A stretch of DNA of 53,331 nt from JAYEHK01 sp034659475 (GTDB lineage Bacteria; Bacillota; Syntrophomonadia; Syntrophomonadales; Syntrophomonadaceae): assembly GCA_034659475.1 (NCBI GenBank), contig JAYEHK010000058.1, forward strand, positions 1 to 53,331, given 5' to 3'. The notes under the pieces were generated by a model, which worked only from the letters and a program-made list of their open reading frames with translations, was not told the origin of the DNA and ran no database searches. Position 1 is the first letter of the stretch, and each line of letters starts with the position of its first letter. Positions 27,841 to 36,541 of this stretch are shown in pieces. Position numbers and translations under genes: made by a program.

Positions 27841-28989
27841 GTGCGAAACGCGATACTGAAAACAGCCGGAATCCTTATTCTGCTTGCAGTAATGCTGGCT
27901 ATTATGACGACCTGTGGCAGTGTGCTTGCAGGAGATGAAAACAATGATTCGGCGAACACAGAGATCAGTGAAATCTATGAAAAAGGAAAAGTTCTAACGA
28001 TTGAAGACATGGGAGAGAGTTCGTATCAGGGACAGGATAATCAGTTTTTGGATCAGAAGGTAAGGGTTAAAATCCTGAGTGGTAAATACAAAGGACAGGA
28101 ATACGTGACCATACATACACTGTCCGGTAGTCCGGGCATTGATATTCATGTTCAACCCGGGGATGAAGTAGTGTTATATCTTAGTGAAGATAATGGGGAT
28201 CTGAGCGAGGTGTACATATCAGATGTTGTTCGGGCCAATTTTCTTAATTATATCGTTATCGCGTTTGTTATTTTGCTGGTTCTTGTGGGGGGGATAAAGG
28301 GAATAAAGGCTCTGGTGGCCCTTGGCTTAACAATTTTGGCTATTTTCAAAGTGCTGCTGCCTGCTCTCGTTAGCGGCTATTCACCCCTGCCGATAACTAC
28401 CATTGTTCTTGCAGTGGTCACGGTATTTACGATGATTGTTGTGGCAGGCTTTACAAGCAAATCATTTGCAGCCACGCTGGGAACAATAGGAGGGGTCATG
28501 GTGGCCGGGTTCCTGGCATACTGGATAGGGGATGTGGCGCATCTGTATGGATTGGCAACGGAAGAAAGCCGGATGCTCTTATATGTTCCTGACCTGGAAT
28601 TGGATATGCGGGGCCTTTTGTTTTCCGGCATTATCATCGGTGCACTGGGGGCCATTATGGATGTTGCCATGTCCATTGCTTCTTCCATGGATGAGGTCCG
28701 CAAGGCGAATCCGGGATTATCCAGATGGGAGTTGATGGTGAGTGGGATGAACGTGGGACGAGACATTATGGGTACAATGGCAAACACCCTTATTTTAGCT
28801 TATACAGGGGGAGCCCTTCCCTTCTTGTTACTCTTTATGGCTTATGATACATCCAGTTTAAGAATCATGAATTCTGAGCTCATCGCCAGCGAAATTGTGC
28901 GGGCCATGGTTGGCAGTATCGGTCTCATTCTATCCGTTCCCATAACCGCCTTCAGCGCTAGCATCTTCATGGGAACCCGGAGAAGCTAG
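27841..28989 (+). CDS. YibE/F-family membrane protein
   Basis: This 382-residue protein has an N-terminal signal/anchor (LLAVMLAIMTTCGSVLA), an extracytoplasmic beta domain with KVRVKILSGKYKGQEY, then about seven or eight membrane helices including GALGAIMDVAMSIASSMDEV, a family hallmark. The biochemical role of YibE/F proteins is not established; ion or metabolite transport has been suggested from topology only. The start is GTG at 27841 after GGGAGG. It appears monocistronic and is followed by a GC-rich hairpin. Confidence 0.88.
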   Translation: MRNAILKTAGILILLAVMLAIMTTCGSVLAGDENNDSANTEISEIYEKGKVLTIEDMGESSYQGQDNQFLDQKVRVKILSGKYKGQEYVTIHTLSGSPGIDIHVQPGDEVVLYLSEDNGDLSEVYISDVVRANFLNYIVIAFVILLVLVGGIKGIKALVALGLTILAIFKVLLPALVSGYSPLPITTIVLAVVTVFTMIVVAGFTSKSFAATLGTIGGVMVAGFLAYWIGDVAHLYGLATEESRMLLYVPDLELDMRGLLFSGIIIGALGAIMDVAMSIASSMDEVRKANPGLSRWELMVSGMNVGRDIMGTMANTLILAYTGGALPFLLLFMAYDTSSLRIMNSELIASEIVRAMVGSIGLILSVPITAFSASIFMGTRRS

Positions 28990-29012
28990 TTGGATAAGGC
29001 TTTTGGGTCCCC

Positions 29013-29032
29013 GGGGGTCAAGCCTGACCCCC
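29013..29032. terminator. Perfect GC hairpin after yibE/F-like gene
   Basis: GGGGGTCA and TGACCCCC form an 8-bp stem with a 4-nt loop 24 bp after the stop codon. There is no T tract, so terminator activity is uncertain. The TGAC-type arm links it loosely to the REP elements. Confidence 0.45.
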
Positions 29033-29143
29033 GACCGCCCATAGTCTTTGCGAACAGTTAAGTGCTTTTTATTTTGCCCGTTTTGCATTAAAATAATTAG
29101 ATAACCCAATATTGATTTTTGAAACGCAAAGGAGGGATCATCA

Positions 29144-29996
29144 GTGACTGTTAAGCTCGTTACCGACAGTACGTCGTATATTGATGAAAATATACAGGCG
29201 GATCTGCAGATAAAAACGCTTCATCTAAGTGTGCATTTTCCAGAGGAATCTTGGGATGAAACGCTTGTGCCATACGACTATTTTTATAGCAAAATTGAAC
29301 GCGATGATGTGATCCCGACTTCTTCACAACCGGCCCTTGGTGAAATGTATGAGGCATTTAAGGAAATCGTTGCACGTGGGGAAGAAGTGCTGGGGATCTT
29401 TTTGTCTTCAAAAATGAGTGGTACGTATCAAACTGCATTACATGCAAAACAGATGATACTGGAGGAGTTTCCAAAAGCCCGTATTGAAATAATGGACTCC
29501 AAGATCAACTGTATGGCAATGGGCCTGCAGGTGATTGAAGCGGCGATGGATGCAAACGCTGGAGAGAAAATGGAAGAGGTCATGGACACTGCCCGTCATA
29601 TTATGGAACGGGTTCATTTCTATTTTGTACCTGCCTCACTGAAATATCTGATCAAAGGGGGGAGAATTGGTGGTGCCTCGGCATTAATCGGGTCGTTGCT
29701 GCACATTCGTCCTATTCTTTATGTCAACAATGGGGCTACTGATGTGTTTCATAAAGTGAGAGGCACCCAGAAGGCAGTTAAACACATGTTAAGTCAATTG
29801 AATAGAGATGCGAAACATTATGGCATAAAACACCTGCTGGTTCATCACATAAGTAATGAGAAACAGGGTCAGGAGTTGGCCCAGATATTAAGCCAACAGT
29901 ACAATTATAGTTCCGTCTGTATCCATCGGACCCGTCATTGGATCGCATGTAGGACCCGGAACCATAGCGATCGTATATTGTACTGATCAGAAGTAA
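29144..29996 (+). pseudogene. DegV-family fatty-acid-binding protein, C-terminal frameshift
   Basis: The first 255 or so residues are a good DegV protein: LVTDSTSYID at the start, TSSQPALGE, LSSKMSGTYQTA and YLIKGGRIGGASA, which shape the fatty-acid pocket. Near 29905-29912 the frame is lost; the current frame ends in an unrelated tail with TGA at 29984-29986. The +1 frame continues as SIGPVIGSHVGPGTIAIVYC and ends at TAA 29994-29996. That segment holds the conserved HxGPG loop that grips the fatty-acid carboxylate. A single-base indel therefore removes an essential part, unless it is a sequencing error. DegV proteins deliver fatty acids to kinases for phospholipid synthesis. Confidence 0.85.
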
Positions 29997-30058
29997 TGCA
30001 ATCAAATAATAAATAGTCGAAGCAATTATAAAACATCATTGATGGTTGGAGGCTTAGA

Positions 30059-31069
30059 ATGCTTATTGGAATAGATTCTGGCGGCACATTCACGGATTTT
30101 ATTTATCAGGAGGCTGATCAGTAGAAGGTTTACAAGACCCTGTCCACGCCTGATAATCCGGCGGAAGCGATCTTGAAGGGATTGCAGCATATTGGTTTTA
30201 CGCAGGGCGTCCGTGTGGTGCATGGCTCGACGGTGGCAACCAATGCAATCCTGGAACGCAAGGGCGCGAAAACCGCATTGATTACAAACGAAGGATTTGA
30301 GGATATCCTTGAAATAGGCAGACAAAATCGACAGGATCTTTATGCGCTGGATTACCGCAAACCGACTTCGCTCATCCCGCGAAAATGGCGTTTTGGCGTT
30401 GAAAGCAGAATCTGCGCAGATGGGTGCGAAGAGACTCCATTTAATGACGAACAGGCACGCAAGGTTTTAAAGTCCTTAAAAGAACAGGGCGTTGAATCAG
30501 CAGCGGTCTGTTTTTTATTTTCCTTTTTAAATAATGCTCATGAAACACAAATGAAAGAACTGTTTGATGAAAGCGGCATCATGTTATCGGTTTCCAGCGA
30601 GTTATTGGCCGAATTTCGCGAGTATGAACGGATGTCCACCACGGTCATCAATGCCTATGTTGCCCCGAAAATGAAAAGCTATCTGGGTCAGATTCAGGAT
30701 GCTCTGGATGAAAAAAGTCTGGCTGTCATGCAATCCAATGGGGGCAGGATAACGGCGCAAACCGCTATGCAGGAACCGGTGAGGACCATCTACTCGGGGC
30801 CTGCCGGAGGCGTGGTTGGTGCCTGGACGATTGGAAAACAGGCCGGGTATGATCCCCGGGATTTCACCCTGTTTTCCTTCGGGGGCGCAGGGGGATTACA
30901 TGCGGTATTCCTAGCAAGAATGCTGGGCATTCCCCGCGTTATGATTCCGAAAAATCCAGGACTCCTGTCTGCGATGGGAATGCTCCTGGCAGATGTGGTC
31001 AAAGACTACTCCCAGACCGTCATGTTGGACGCGGGTACAACTACAGCAGAGGATGAAGGAACTCCTTGA
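30059..31069 (+). pseudogene. Hydantoinase/oxoprolinase subunit A (HyuA), remnant
   Basis: The gene opens with MLIGIDSGGTFTDFIY, the ATP-binding start of HyuA, but an in-frame TAG at 30122-30124 interrupts it after 21 codons. The frame then continues with HGSTVATNAILERKGAKTAL, FREYERMSTTVINAYVAP, the SGPAGGVVGA segment and FSFGGAGGLHAVFLA. It ends at 31069, well short of the 650-700 residues usual for HyuA, so the C-terminal half is deleted. These ATPases open cyclic imides such as hydantoins or 5-oxoproline together with HyuB. Confidence 0.88.
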
Positions 31070-31655
31070 GAAACTACATTAGCGATCATACAGCATTATG
31101 CTAAGTCCCTGGTAAGCTATTCAGAGACCATGATGCGAAAGACCATTGCTGGCATTCCTGATGGTGATTATTCTTTTCAGGATTACCTAGACGGAGATGG
31201 TTTTTCATCAACGGACCTTTGTATCTCCCTTCGCCTATTATGAAACCATCGGCGGGGGGATGGGTGCGAACGACAATGGACCGGGTGAAAGTGCGGTGCA
31301 CTCTCACATGACAAATACCCTTAACACGCCGGTAGAAGCCATGGAATATGCTTATCCTTTTCTGGTACAGCGTTATGCGATACGAGGTGGTTCAGGTGGA
31401 AGGGGGAAACACGAAGGCGGTCATGGTATCGTTGGTGAACTGAAACTTCTCAATGAAGCGGAAGTGACTGTTTTGTCAGAACGACGTGTGTATCAGACTT
31501 ACGGTCTAAAGGGTGGAAAAGCAGGTACATCTGGAAAAAATATCATTATCGAGAATGGACAACCTATAGAGATGCCCGGTAAGTTCAATCGGATTATGCC
31601 GAGAGGCAGCGTTCTGTGTATTGAAACCCCAGGAGGTGGGGGTGTTCAGGAATAA
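31070..31655 (+). pseudogene. Hydantoinase/oxoprolinase subunit B (HyuB), remnants
   Basis: Two separate HyuB pieces follow the truncated HyuA. The first (about 31085-31200) encodes QHYAKSLVSYSETMMRKTIA and DGDYSFQDYLDGDG. The second (31212-31655) encodes the C-terminal third, TFVSPFAYYETIGGGMGAND, PVEAMEYAYPFLVQRYAIR and PRGSVLCIETPGGGGVQ. The parts between and the N-terminus are missing and the pieces lie in different frames. The locus is not functional. Confidence 0.88.
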
Positions 31656-31745
31656 GTTGGAGGATACCCCATGTGGAGGTTGCTGTAAGAATATTTCACC
31701 TAATGAGCACTTATGCATTCAAACTCGCTAATATGACTTTCCACA

Positions 31746-31868
31746 GTGGAACCATCCATGGCCGCAGGCCACAACCACTGATGAAAAGGGGTTAGGGGTT
31801 AGGGGTTAGGAGTTAGGAGTCAGGCACTATGCGCCAGGCATTGCCCTTACTCCTGACCCCTTTAAATT
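31746..31868 (-). repeat. Composite intergenic repeat, short copy A
   Basis: This contains the GGCCGCAGGCCACAACCAC end, tandem GGGGTTA units and a long hairpin arm pair (GGAGTCAGG and TTACTCCTGACCCC) shared with the longer copies at 42089, 44421 and 48584. The half with TTGGACAG units is absent. Orientation is the same as the 42089 copy. Confidence 0.85.
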
Positions 31869-31874
31869 ATGAGT

Positions 31875-33509
31875 CTAGGCTTTTTTAGATTTGTTTTTTT
31901 CGAGTTCTCGCAATGCTTTACGGTCAACCTTTTTCATGTTGGTGCGGGGAATGTCCTCCAGGAACTCTACAAATCTGGGCACTTTGTAAGCAGCCAGTGA
32001 TTCTTTGCAGAAGGTAATAACCTCATCTTCGGTCATGCTTTCGCCCGGCTTTAATACGATAAACACTTTGATGGCTTCTCCACGGATAGGATCAGGTACG
32101 CCGATTGCGCCGGCATCTAATACCTTTGGATTGGAATACATAAGCTCATCGATATCGCGTGGGTAGACGTTGAAACCGCTGGAGATGATCATGTCTTTTT
32201 TCCGGCCGACGATGTAAATGAAACCATCTTCATCCATCGTTGCAATATCTCCGGTGTAGAGCCACCCGTCCCTGATAGCCTCGGCCGTTTCCTCGGGTTT
32301 ATTCCAGTATTTTTCAATAATCAATGGGCCTTTTAGAATGAGTTCGCCGGGTTCTCCTGATTTCATCTCATCAACGCCATTTTCCAGGTCGACGATTTTA
32401 ACATCCATATCAGGGAAAGGTATGCCTACACTACCAGGTTTGCGCTTGCCTTTTGCGTTAACCATAACGCCGTTTGTGGTTTCAGAACCTCCAAAGCCTT
32501 CAATGATTGTGGAACCAGTAATTTCTTCAAAGGTTTTTAAAGCCTCTACAGGCAGCGGTGCAGAACCTGATAAGAGGAAACGAATAGAGCTTGCCTGTGA
32601 TTTTGGCAGGCGCGGATGCTGATTTAACATCTGGATCAGCGCAGGAACGGTAGGCCAGTAGGTTGGATGATATTTATCAATAGCATCCAGAATATTATCA
32701 GGTGTAATCTCGGGCACCAGTACAATTGTACCGCCGCTGGCCAGATTAACATTAATCTGCATATTAAAACCGTAAATGTGATAGAGGGGAACCGTACACA
32801 AAGTACGGAGTTCCTGGGGCTCAAACATGGCTTTTGCCCATTCAATAAATACCGTATAGAAAGCTATAAAGTTTGAATTGGTCAGACAGCATCCTTTGGG
32901 AACGCCAGTTGTTCCGCCGGTGTACTGCAAGATGACGGTATCTTTGTTCTCGAGATGAATCTCGGGTTCCAGATCGCTGCCTGATTCGATAAAGGTATTG
33001 AAATCCAAGATGTCAGGTGCAGCTTCCAGTTTTACTTCGCTGCCGGGAACCTGTAAAACGATCATGGTTTTCAGTGAGGTTTTACCGGAACGCATGACTT
33101 CGAGCACTTTGGGGGCAACAGGACCATAAACCACAACCGTTTCGGCACCGCTATCTGCAAAGTGGTAAATCATTTCCGGGATCGTATAGAGCGGATTAAT
33201 GGGAACCAGAATCGCCCCTGTTTTCATCACGGCATGGGCACCGATAATAAATTGAGGAATATTGGGCAGTGTGAGTGAAACCCGATCGCCCTTTTTCACA
33301 CCCAAGTCCAGCAGAGCGTTGGCCATCTTTTTGGACAGATGGTTCGTTTGCCGATAGGTGAATACATCATCATTGCATAAGATGTAGGGCTTTTCAGAAT
33401 AGATCCTTGACCATTTGATAAATTCATCTTTCATTGTGGTGAGTGGATAGTAACACGATCCGGGAACTCCTTCATCATACCATTTCTGCCATGGACGATT
33501 AAACGACAT
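31875..33509 (-). CDS. Acyl-CoA synthetase (AMP-forming), FadD-like
   Basis: This 544-residue adenylate-forming ligase has YTGGTTGVPKG as phosphate loop, PLYHIYGFNMQ, GFGGSETTNG, WLYTGDIATMDEDGF, GRKKDMIISSGFNVYPRDID and a C-terminal TNMKKVDRKAL with the adenylation lysine. Size and motifs fit medium- or long-chain fatty acid or aryl-CoA ligases of the FadD type. It is distinct in length and sequence from the ligases at 16943 and 51222. A good AAAGGAG precedes the ATG. It is flanked by a repeat element at its 3' end and a long non-coding region at its 5' end, so it is probably transcribed alone. Confidence 0.93.
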   Translation of the reverse strand: MSFNRPWQKWYDEGVPGSCYYPLTTMKDEFIKWSRIYSEKPYILCNDDVFTYRQTNHLSKKMANALLDLGVKKGDRVSLTLPNIPQFIIGAHAVMKTGAILVPINPLYTIPEMIYHFADSGAETVVVYGPVAPKVLEVMRSGKTSLKTMIVLQVPGSEVKLEAAPDILDFNTFIESGSDLEPEIHLENKDTVILQYTGGTTGVPKGCCLTNSNFIAFYTVFIEWAKAMFEPQELRTLCTVPLYHIYGFNMQINVNLASGGTIVLVPEITPDNILDAIDKYHPTYWPTVPALIQMLNQHPRLPKSQASSIRFLLSGSAPLPVEALKTFEEITGSTIIEGFGGSETTNGVMVNAKGKRKPGSVGIPFPDMDVKIVDLENGVDEMKSGEPGELILKGPLIIEKYWNKPEETAEAIRDGWLYTGDIATMDEDGFIYIVGRKKDMIISSGFNVYPRDIDELMYSNPKVLDAGAIGVPDPIRGEAIKVFIVLKPGESMTEDEVITFCKESLAAYKVPRFVEFLEDIPRTNMKKVDRKALRELEKNKSKKA

Positions 33510-33965
33510 TCAAAATCACTCCTTTTATAAAATAAACATCTAATATGCCTGTCCGTCTTCATCCTAGTGTAAACCTCAAAAAATACAGAGTTGTATATGT
33601 CTGATCGGCATATGACAACGGATAAAATATCAACAATGAGTGCCAGTTTATACAGAACAGGTATTGTTTATAAGTATATTGCAATTATTATGCCATTTTA
33701 ACATATTTCATAATAAAAAAAGAACACCGTGAAATAGGTGTTCTTAAAGCATGTAATTTGCAGAGGGTGTTTCTTAATGCACAAAGTTGTAAACATATGT
33801 TCACAAGGTTTACGGAACGGGTCATAATGATTTAGCTTTGCTATGATCACCGGATCGCCAGCGATTAATTAAGTCTGGTTCCGTAATAAAGGGGTGGCTT
33901 ATTTCATTGGTTATCGTTCATCTTCCCATTTTGAACGAGTTGAACCGGTCATAGCAACAGAGAAA
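33510..33965. other. Non-coding region between ligase and lipoprotein genes
   Basis: This holds the upstream region of the acyl-CoA ligase, a minus-strand terminator (33714-33745) and a short open tail (33911-33965, minus) that seems to be the frameshifted end of the small lipoprotein gene. Nothing else is recognisable. Confidence 0.5.
33714..33745 (-). terminator. Rho-independent terminator, minus strand
   Basis: On the minus strand AAGAACACC and GGTGTTCTT form a 9-bp stem followed by a T run. It would end transcripts coming from the lipoprotein and ferredoxin genes. Confidence 0.85.
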
Positions 33966-34058
33966 TTACCTTTCCTGTGTATTCTGTGTGCACCCTGTGA
34001 AGAATAGAGCGGTTAACAGGATGATGAACAAGGGGAAATAAACAAATTTTATCTTCAT
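33966..34058 (-). CDS. Small lipoprotein, possibly truncated by frameshift
   Basis: A 30-codon gene with a strong AAAGGAGGT before its ATG encodes a lipoprotein signal peptide: MKIKFVYFPLFIILLTALFF, then the lipobox TGC and a short tail TQNTQER. In the +1 frame the sequence goes on as KGNFSVAMTGSTRSKWEDER to a stop at 33911-33913. The original product was probably about 48 residues, and one base was gained or lost after the lipobox. It lies 27 bp downstream of the ferredoxin-like gene, so it may belong to the same transcript. Function unknown. Confidence 0.6.
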   Translation of the reverse strand: MKIKFVYFPLFIILLTALFFTGCTQNTQER

Positions 34059-34085
34059 AGATATTACCTCCTTTGCTTTTAATCG

Positions 34086-34724
34086 CTATTTTATTACGTC
34101 AATTACTTGGGGTTGAGTTTTAACGGAAAAAACAATCGCTTCCGTTGGACATGCATTTTTACAGCGCATACAGCGGATGCATTCAGGGCTGTTCGGGTTA
34201 TGTAAAACATCAATGTCCATTGGACAAACCTCCTGACAGTGGCCACAGGATATGCAGCGATGAGGCGATATCTCCAGGCGCCAAAGGCTTCCGGCATTAA
34301 ACAGGGCGTAAAACGCGCCGAGCGGACAAATGGTTCTGCAAAAGGGACGGAAGGTAATGATTGAGGTTAATGTGAAGAATAAAAGTACGAAAACCTTCCA
34401 CGAAAAAATTGCCCCTAGAAGTGGATGTAATTCCGGTTTCAAAAGGCCCAGCGGAAGACCTGCTTCCAGTGTTCCGGTAGGACAGAGGTATTTACAAAAA
34501 TAAGGACTGGCAACATTTGCATCACCGATCCATATTATAGGAAGGAGCAGGGTAAGAAGAAGTACCGGATATTTTAGAAAAGTTAAAACTCTGGGGATAG
34601 GTAGTTTTCTTTTTGATAAACGAGCCAGCAGTTCCTGAAAAAAACCGAAAGGGCACAACCAACCACACACCAGACGACCTGTATGACACACGAGACGTTT
34701 TTGGTGTGTCATTTCTGCTGACAA
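34086..34724 (-). pseudogene. NapH/YccM-like 4Fe-4S membrane protein, 5'-truncated
   Basis: From GRLVCGWLCPFGFFQELLA onward this is a clear NapH/RdxA-type polyferredoxin membrane protein: CGWLCPFG, a membrane helix, CKYLCPTG, FRPFCRTICPLGAFY, then a two-cluster ferredoxin tail (CISCGHCQEVCP and CIRCMRCKNACP). Such proteins pass electrons between the membrane and periplasmic or membrane enzymes. The usual N-terminal 60 or so residues with the first helices are missing. In their place the frame runs through a REP element (34684-34711), which encodes MTHQKRLVCHT, and no ribosome binding site is present. The gene is probably inactive or expressed in a shortened form. Confidence 0.8.
34684..34711. 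repeat. REP-like palindrome, TGACACA type
   Basis: TGACACA and TGTGTCA ends enclose a degenerate GAGACG core. It is fused to the truncated 5' end of the ferredoxin-like gene. Confidence 0.8.
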
Positions 34725-35016
34725 AGTATTCTGAATTGACCTAATTTAGGCACTTCGGAGAGGTTGAAGTGAATACTGCTGCGTCGGTGGATCTTCCTTA
34801 ATAACGTTTAGCTAGTAAGGTTGGAATAGCTCAGCAAATCTATTGTTGATCAAAATTTTCAAAAATAACAAATGGATTTTTATTATGCAATGATCTATAA
34901 TTTAAAATGTGTTAATTTAACAAAATCTTCAGTAATTATAAACAGTGGAAGCATTGATTCAAATACTAATTGCATCTGGGGAGAAAAATAAGTGTTGTTA
35001 AATGGAGGGATGAGAT
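34725..35016. other. AT-rich intergenic region
   Basis: This region has no gene. A TATAAT-like hexamer at about 34894 could be a -10 element for the small gene that follows; no convincing -35 is seen. Confidence 0.4.
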
Positions 35017-35199
35017 ACGTTAAAATATATATCGGTCGTGGTGCCGGAAGAAGTTGATCGTGAATTACGTTTTGCCTGTGCTGATCAAGAGACCACAAAA
35101 TCACGTCTCGTTCGTAATTTGATTGAAGAGTATCTGGAAAGCTGGCGCATACATTTTGAGGCTTATGGGAACAACGAGGAGAAAAAGGATAACGATTAA
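35017..35199 (+). CDS. Ribbon-helix-helix-like small protein, ACG start
   Basis: This 60-residue frame encodes LKYISVVVPEEVDRELRFAC followed by SRLVRNLIEEYLESW. It is a beta strand then two helices, matching the Arc/CopG ribbon-helix-helix pattern of small DNA-binding proteins and antitoxins. GGAGGG (35004-35009) stands 7 bp before an ACG codon at 35017, exactly where a start is expected; no ATG, GTG or TTG fits. Either ACG is a weak start or an ATG was lost. No toxin gene follows. The next feature is a tiny open frame and a terminator. Confidence 0.55.
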   Translation, partial: TLKYISVVVPEEVDRELRFACADQETTKSRLVRNLIEEYLESWRIHFEAYGNNEEKKDND

Positions 35200-35300
35200 A
35201 CAGGTGTTGTAAGGTATTTGGATTGGTGGCAAGTCAGTTATCTGTTTAAAGTAGATGATGGTATTTAACGCAGTAATAAAAATTTTAGGAGGGTGGAATT

Positions 35301-35363
35301 TTGAGCTTTACCCTGGAGAAGGAAGAATTAGGCATCAATTATCTGAAGATTAAAAACAGATAA
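35301..35363 (+). CDS. Twenty-residue open frame ending in a terminator
   Basis: A TTG codon 6-10 bp after AGGAGGGTGG opens a 20-codon frame (SFTLEKEELGINYLKIKNR) whose second half lies inside the terminator stem at 35331-35371. It may be a leader peptide whose translation would disrupt the hairpin, or a decayed gene fused to a terminator. I cannot tell which. Confidence 0.25.
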   Translation: MSFTLEKEELGINYLKIKNR

Positions 35364-35381
35364 TTGATGCCTGATTTTTTT
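35331..35381 (+). terminator. Strong rho-independent terminator
   Basis: GGCATCAATTATCTG and CAGATAATTGATGCC form a perfect 15-bp stem with an 11-nt loop, followed by TGATTTTTTT. Confidence 0.9.
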
Positions 35382-35534
35382 AACGATTATTTCCAACCAG
35401 CTTGTGATGCATTACCAACAAAAAAAGTATCACCTGAAATGATATGTGTTACTTTCCTCTTACCCAAAAAAAAGTCTGCGTAAGGTCAAATAAGCTGCTT
35501 ATTCGCGTTATTTTGTCGCTTAACATATGCCGGT

Positions 35535-36416
35535 TTATAAAGTTTTGGCAGCAGCTTTAATCTTCCTGGTCGTGGTAATGAATCCAACTTGATCGCTTAT
35601 AGGATATTTACGACTAAACGTATAGCGCCGTCCTTTTGTGTCACCTTTGATGATTTTTATGAGTCCCTGTTCTACATCCAGCAGGTTTTGCCTTTCCAAT
35701 CGTGGTGTGTAGTGAGCAGGACAGAATGTTTCGTTACCTTTCGTCAGAGATAACAACATTTGAGTACTGGACAGATAGTCAGTCACACTGCCTCCCAGTG
35801 TGGCAATCAGGTTTCCTTCATATAAAAAGTCACCGGTGAACAGCATGTCGCGCTGTTGGTCAAGCAGAGCGATGGAATCAGACGAGTGACCTGGTACGGG
35901 AACGATTGTCAGGAAGCGATTGCCCAGATCAATTGCTTCATCTATGTTTAACCAATGAGAAACAGGAATCTTAGGTGGTTTGGAAAAATCACAGTACATG
36001 ACAAAGGATGGCCTGAAGACGCCCTTTGCAGTATGCTTTCGATTGACAGGCAGATCGGCCAATGCAATATTTTGAAATCGAGAGATACTGCCCAGATGGT
36101 CTGAATGAGAATGGGATGGAAGAACCATCAATGGCAGGTCAGTAAGCGAATGCACAATCGGGGAGATATCTCTTTTGCCACTGCCAGTATCGAACAGCAG
36201 AGCGGATGAATCCCCGATGAGTAGATACGAATTATTTTTTAAAAAGTAACGGGGTTCTGAAATAATGAACGTGCGCTCATCAATTTCCTCCACTGTGAAC
36301 CAATCATCTATCCAGCGAGCTCCTGGATTTGCTTCGGCGTTTTCTCTAATGCCATCTGCTTTTACGATTTTAATCATTTTTACAATGCGTCTGCAACGGT
36401 AACTTGAAAAGATCAT
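35535..36416 (-). CDS. Metallo-beta-lactamase-fold hydrolase
   Basis: This 293-residue protein has the MBL metal ligands in order: SHSHSDHLGS (the HxHxDH motif), VPGHSSDSIAL, LFTGDFLYEG and a final CPAHYTPR. The second motif and the lone PAHY resemble lactonase or glyoxalase II-like hydrolases, but the substrate is unknown. The ATG at 36416 has AGGAG 8 bp before it; an internal ATG 14 codons later starts closer to the conserved domain. A REP element separates it from lplA, so it is probably a separate unit. Confidence 0.88.
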   Translation of the reverse strand: MIFSSYRCRRIVKMIKIVKADGIRENAEANPGARWIDDWFTVEEIDERTFIISEPRYFLKNNSYLLIGDSSALLFDTGSGKRDISPIVHSLTDLPLMVLPSHSHSDHLGSISRFQNIALADLPVNRKHTAKGVFRPSFVMYCDFSKPPKIPVSHWLNIDEAIDLGNRFLTIVPVPGHSSDSIALLDQQRDMLFTGDFLYEGNLIATLGGSVTDYLSSTQMLLSLTKGNETFCPAHYTPRLERQNLLDVEQGLIKIIKGDTKGRRYTFSRKYPISDQVGFITTTRKIKAAAKTL

Positions 36417-36505
36417 GATGCGTTCTCCTTTATTAAGCGATGTTATTTACTTTTCCCATCATAAGGCAGAACTATATAAAGATGCAAGTAACAAGGGGCG
36501 ACGGA

Positions 36506-36534
36506 TGACACACCAAGACCGTCCCCGTGTGTCA
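36506..36534. repeat. REP-like palindrome, TGACACA type
   Basis: TGACACACC and GTGTGTCA ends enclose GACCGTCCCC, the reverse orientation of the core at 50203 and 53255. It lies 8 bp beyond the lplA stop. Confidence 0.85.
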
Positions 36535-36541
36535 TTTAGAC

